Below are positions 62,248-64,000 of a stretch of 64,000 nt of DNA, piece by piece. The DNA is taken from assembly GCF_000019845.1 (NCBI RefSeq), contig NC_010581.1, positions 310,001 to 374,000 of the forward strand, read 5' to 3'. Position 1 is the first letter of the stretch. Each line of letters starts with the position of its first letter. The notes below the pieces were generated by a model, which saw nothing but the letters and a program-made list of their open reading frames with translations, had not been told where the DNA came from and made no database searches. The stretch comes from Beijerinckia indica subsp. indica ATCC 9039 (lineage in GTDB: Bacteria; Pseudomonadota; Alphaproteobacteria; Rhizobiales; Beijerinckiaceae). A program made the position numbers and the translations under genes.

Positions 62248-64000
62248 TCAAGAGAGTACCTTAACCAACCAATAATTCAACGCGTCTTCAAAGGGTTGAG
62301 TGGGCAAGAAGTGACCTCTGAGCCATGCGAGGATGTATTTTTTCAGATAGTAATCGCCGTGGATCCAGATGTACGCAATCCAATAGGCCCAATCGTCCGC
62401 GCGGTGACGGAGAAGCGCTGAGAGAATACAAGAGGTGCGGGCATCTCGCTCAAGAGTAGCTTTTCTCGTCAGCCACAAAATCTTGAGGAAGCGCGCTGTG
62501 ACGACGGTATGGCCGGGCATATCAGCGCCGATGTTTCCGATAAAATGACATAACGCGGCGAATCCCTCGGCGGTGCTTTCGTCGAAATACATGGCAAGAG
62601 ATTGCGGGTTGAGCCAAATGTTTCCATGCCGTCGAACGGCCAACCCGACGGTTATGTTCGTTTGGTCTTTTGGGGTCACGAGCCCTTGCGACTGCGCAGC
62701 AAGGACGACGGCCTGGAGCCAAGTTCCATCCACTCTAGTCAAAACGGCCGCGATTTGCCGATAATGAAGATCATCACTGAGCAGCACGTCACCACGAGAG
62801 GCTGCCAGGTACATCGGTTCCAAAACGCGCTGACCGGTCATTCGATAAAGGTCGGCAATTTCTTCCGGTATGGTGTCAGGGAAGGTGACGGGCTCGATGA
62901 CGCAGTGATCTTCGATCTTCTGTTTGACACTCTTCAAAGCATTGATTTGCTGCTCTAGGAATTCGTCATTAATGTCATGTCTGACGAATTCGCCGCGGAC
63001 AAAACCAAGGGACAGCTGGGTACGTCCGAGATCGGCCTTTGCGCGTGTAATTCCAGCATCCAATTCATCGATCACGGAAGCTGGGACGCTCAGAGTTCCG
63101 AACCAAGACTTCAGAAGCGGCAGCGAGCTAACTTCCGCCGCGACGATCGCAGTGTATTCGTCAAGAACGGCGCCTGCGTTCCGATAGTCTTTTGCGGTGG
63201 ATATACCCTTATCAAATTCAGCACTCGTTCCATTGGCCGTGACAATATCCAGTCCCAAAGAACGAATGAAATAGGCAAAGCGAGTTACATCCATACCTAT
63301 GGAGCGCGCCATAATCGCAAGCGGAAGACCTTTGAGGTAAAGCTCCTCGACCACTTTTCGTTGGCTGTCTGCATGCGCCTTGACCATATCAAGGATGGGT
63401 TGAATGTCGCCCTCGACAGTCGTGAAGCCCCAAAGGCCGGGGGTGCTCGGAAATCGAGTTTGAAACGACTGCATCACCGTGTGCAAAACGTGCAAATATT
63501 TGCTTTTGATCTCTTTGATTGTCCAAGCTCGTTGCTGGCCACCCAGGTCGCTTGTCTCGAACGAGTCATTGACCTTTTTGCCGACAAGACGCTTAGCTCT
63601 CTCTTGATGGATTGAAACGACCTCTATCCCGAGAATTGCTGGGCCATGGCCAATGATAAAGCTATCGGTCCGGCCCAGATCATCCTTAATCATGACCCAG
63701 CAGTCTTGGCCGACGTTTGTTTGATTTGGAATGATCATTTGGCTGTTATCACCAAGGATCAGTCCAACATAGCCAAGTGCCAGTTGCGGATCGTCAGGAT
63801 GAGCTTGAAGCGTCTGATAAGCCAGCGAAAGCGCTCTTGAGAACTCGCCAGCGTCCCGGAGCTGGTGGGACCACTGCATGGCGTAAAGCGGTGGCCCCAC
63901 GAAGGTCGTTTCATCGCGTTCGATGATAAATTTCCGGATTTCTTCGTCACGATCAGTGCGTCTATAGATCTCGATAAGTTTTAGAAGGAGATAGGCATCT
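62248..64000 (-). CDS. Large protein with helical N-terminus, GreA/GreB C-terminal-like and PIN-like domains, 5' truncated by edge
   Basis: The frame is open to the right edge, giving 583 residues; a GTG at 63900 is internal. The first 80 residues look like TPR-type helices (DAYLLLKLIEIYRRTDRDEE, ALSLAYQTLQAHPDDPQLAL). Next is a segment like the GreA/GreB C-terminal domain: NVGQDCWVMIKDDLGRTDSF, AKRLVGKKVNDSFE and QRAWTIKEIKSKYLHV (about residues 95-172 of the visible part). A PIN-like nuclease domain follows: AVLDEYTAIVAAEVSSLPLL, SVPASVIDELDA, and a C-terminal acidic site DVLLSDDLHYRQIA. The remainder is helical. The combination suggests a conflict or stress-response protein; function unknown. 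An IS1182 element lies 250 bases downstream of its stop. Confidence 0.72.
   Translation of the reverse strand, partial: DAYLLLKLIEIYRRTDRDEEIRKFIIERDETTFVGPPLYAMQWSHQLRDAGEFSRALSLAYQTLQAHPDDPQLALGYVGLILGDNSQMIIPNQTNVGQDCWVMIKDDLGRTDSFIIGHGPAILGIEVVSIHQERAKRLVGKKVNDSFETSDLGGQQRAWTIKEIKSKYLHVLHTVMQSFQTRFPSTPGLWGFTTVEGDIQPILDMVKAHADSQRKVVEELYLKGLPLAIMARSIGMDVTRFAYFIRSLGLDIVTANGTSAEFDKGISTAKDYRNAGAVLDEYTAIVAAEVSSLPLLKSWFGTLSVPASVIDELDAGITRAKADLGRTQLSLGFVRGEFVRHDINDEFLEQQINALKSVKQKIEDHCVIEPVTFPDTIPEEIADLYRMTGQRVLEPMYLAASRGDVLLSDDLHYRQIAAVLTRVDGTWLQAVVLAAQSQGLVTPKDQTNITVGLAVRRHGNIWLNPQSLAMYFDESTAEGFAALCHFIGNIGADMPGHTVVTARFLKILWLTRKATLERDARTSCILSALLRHRADDWAYWIAYIWIHGDYYLKKYILAWLRGHFLPTQPFEDALNYWLVKVLS

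Overview
The window is GC-rich and reads as the chromosome of an alphaproteobacterium of the order Hyphomicrobiales (Rhizobiales). The Beijerinckiaceae are a plausible home. This placement is inferred from gene content and order (pyrH-frr-uppS-cdsA-dxr-rseP-bamA, tolQRAB, a chorismate mutase/hisC/tyrA operon, molybdenum genes beside a YqeB-type protein) and from the style of the proteins, not from a marker-gene comparison. No rRNA, tRNA or CRISPR array was recognised.

Layout. 1-1.7 kb: 3' part of a Zn/Cd-type P-type ATPase, convergent with the tolQRAB envelope operon (1.7-5.6 kb, minus strand). 5.9-9.8 kb: an accessory insert (dead IS5-type element, a small gene it interrupted, a TetR regulator with a divergent Tat-exported hydrolase) that now separates tolQ from ybgC. 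9.8-13.4 kb: molybdenum genes (mop, modD, a free-standing ModC C-terminal domain, modE, a YqeB-like protein). 13.7-18.9 kb: dienelactone hydrolase, a sphingolipid-type desaturase, a processive GT2 glycosyltransferase, an SDR and a MaoC-like protein. 19.1-24.7 kb: manganese catalase, two small membrane proteins, uvrB with a long N-terminal extension, and a Fic toxin-antitoxin pair. 24.8-34.7 kb: a conserved minus-strand block, pyrH-frr-uppS-cdsA-dxr-rseP-bamA, ending in a shortened LpxD-like gene without the catalytic histidine. 34.9-40.5 kb: a NarX-type sensor kinase and NarL-type regulator around a GNAT gene, then a TonB-dependent receptor. 40.7-43.8 kb: tyrosine biosynthesis operon. 43.8-47.4 kb: LysR/hydrolase divergent pair, KirBac-type channel, small hypothetical. 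47.6-51.6 kb: copper-handling operon (His-rich secreted protein, CusC-like porin, multicopper oxidase, CusF-like chaperone). 51.8-54.1 kb: Fic pseudogene without its catalytic core, rpsU, TPR lipoprotein. 54.2-60.5 kb: Rrf2 regulator with a palindromic operator next to an NDH-2-like oxidoreductase, VOC protein, YkuD-domain protein, glutaredoxin, SDR/TetR divergent pair. 60.5-62.0 kb: intact IS1182-family element. 62.2 kb to the right edge: a truncated large protein combining a helical N-terminus, a GreA/GreB C-terminal-like domain and a PIN-like nuclease domain.

Standout points. The window carries structured intergenic repeats: a three-hairpin element in three copies (19.0, 33.1 and 41.5 kb), and a TAGAGCATC-ended element whose inverted pair brackets ybgC and supplies the stop codons of ybgC and mop. 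The IS5 remnant can be removed in silico to restore the interrupted reading frame. The best candidate for a poorly described system is the GreA/B-C plus PIN protein at the right edge, next to an active-looking insertion sequence, but most of its neighbourhood lies outside the window.
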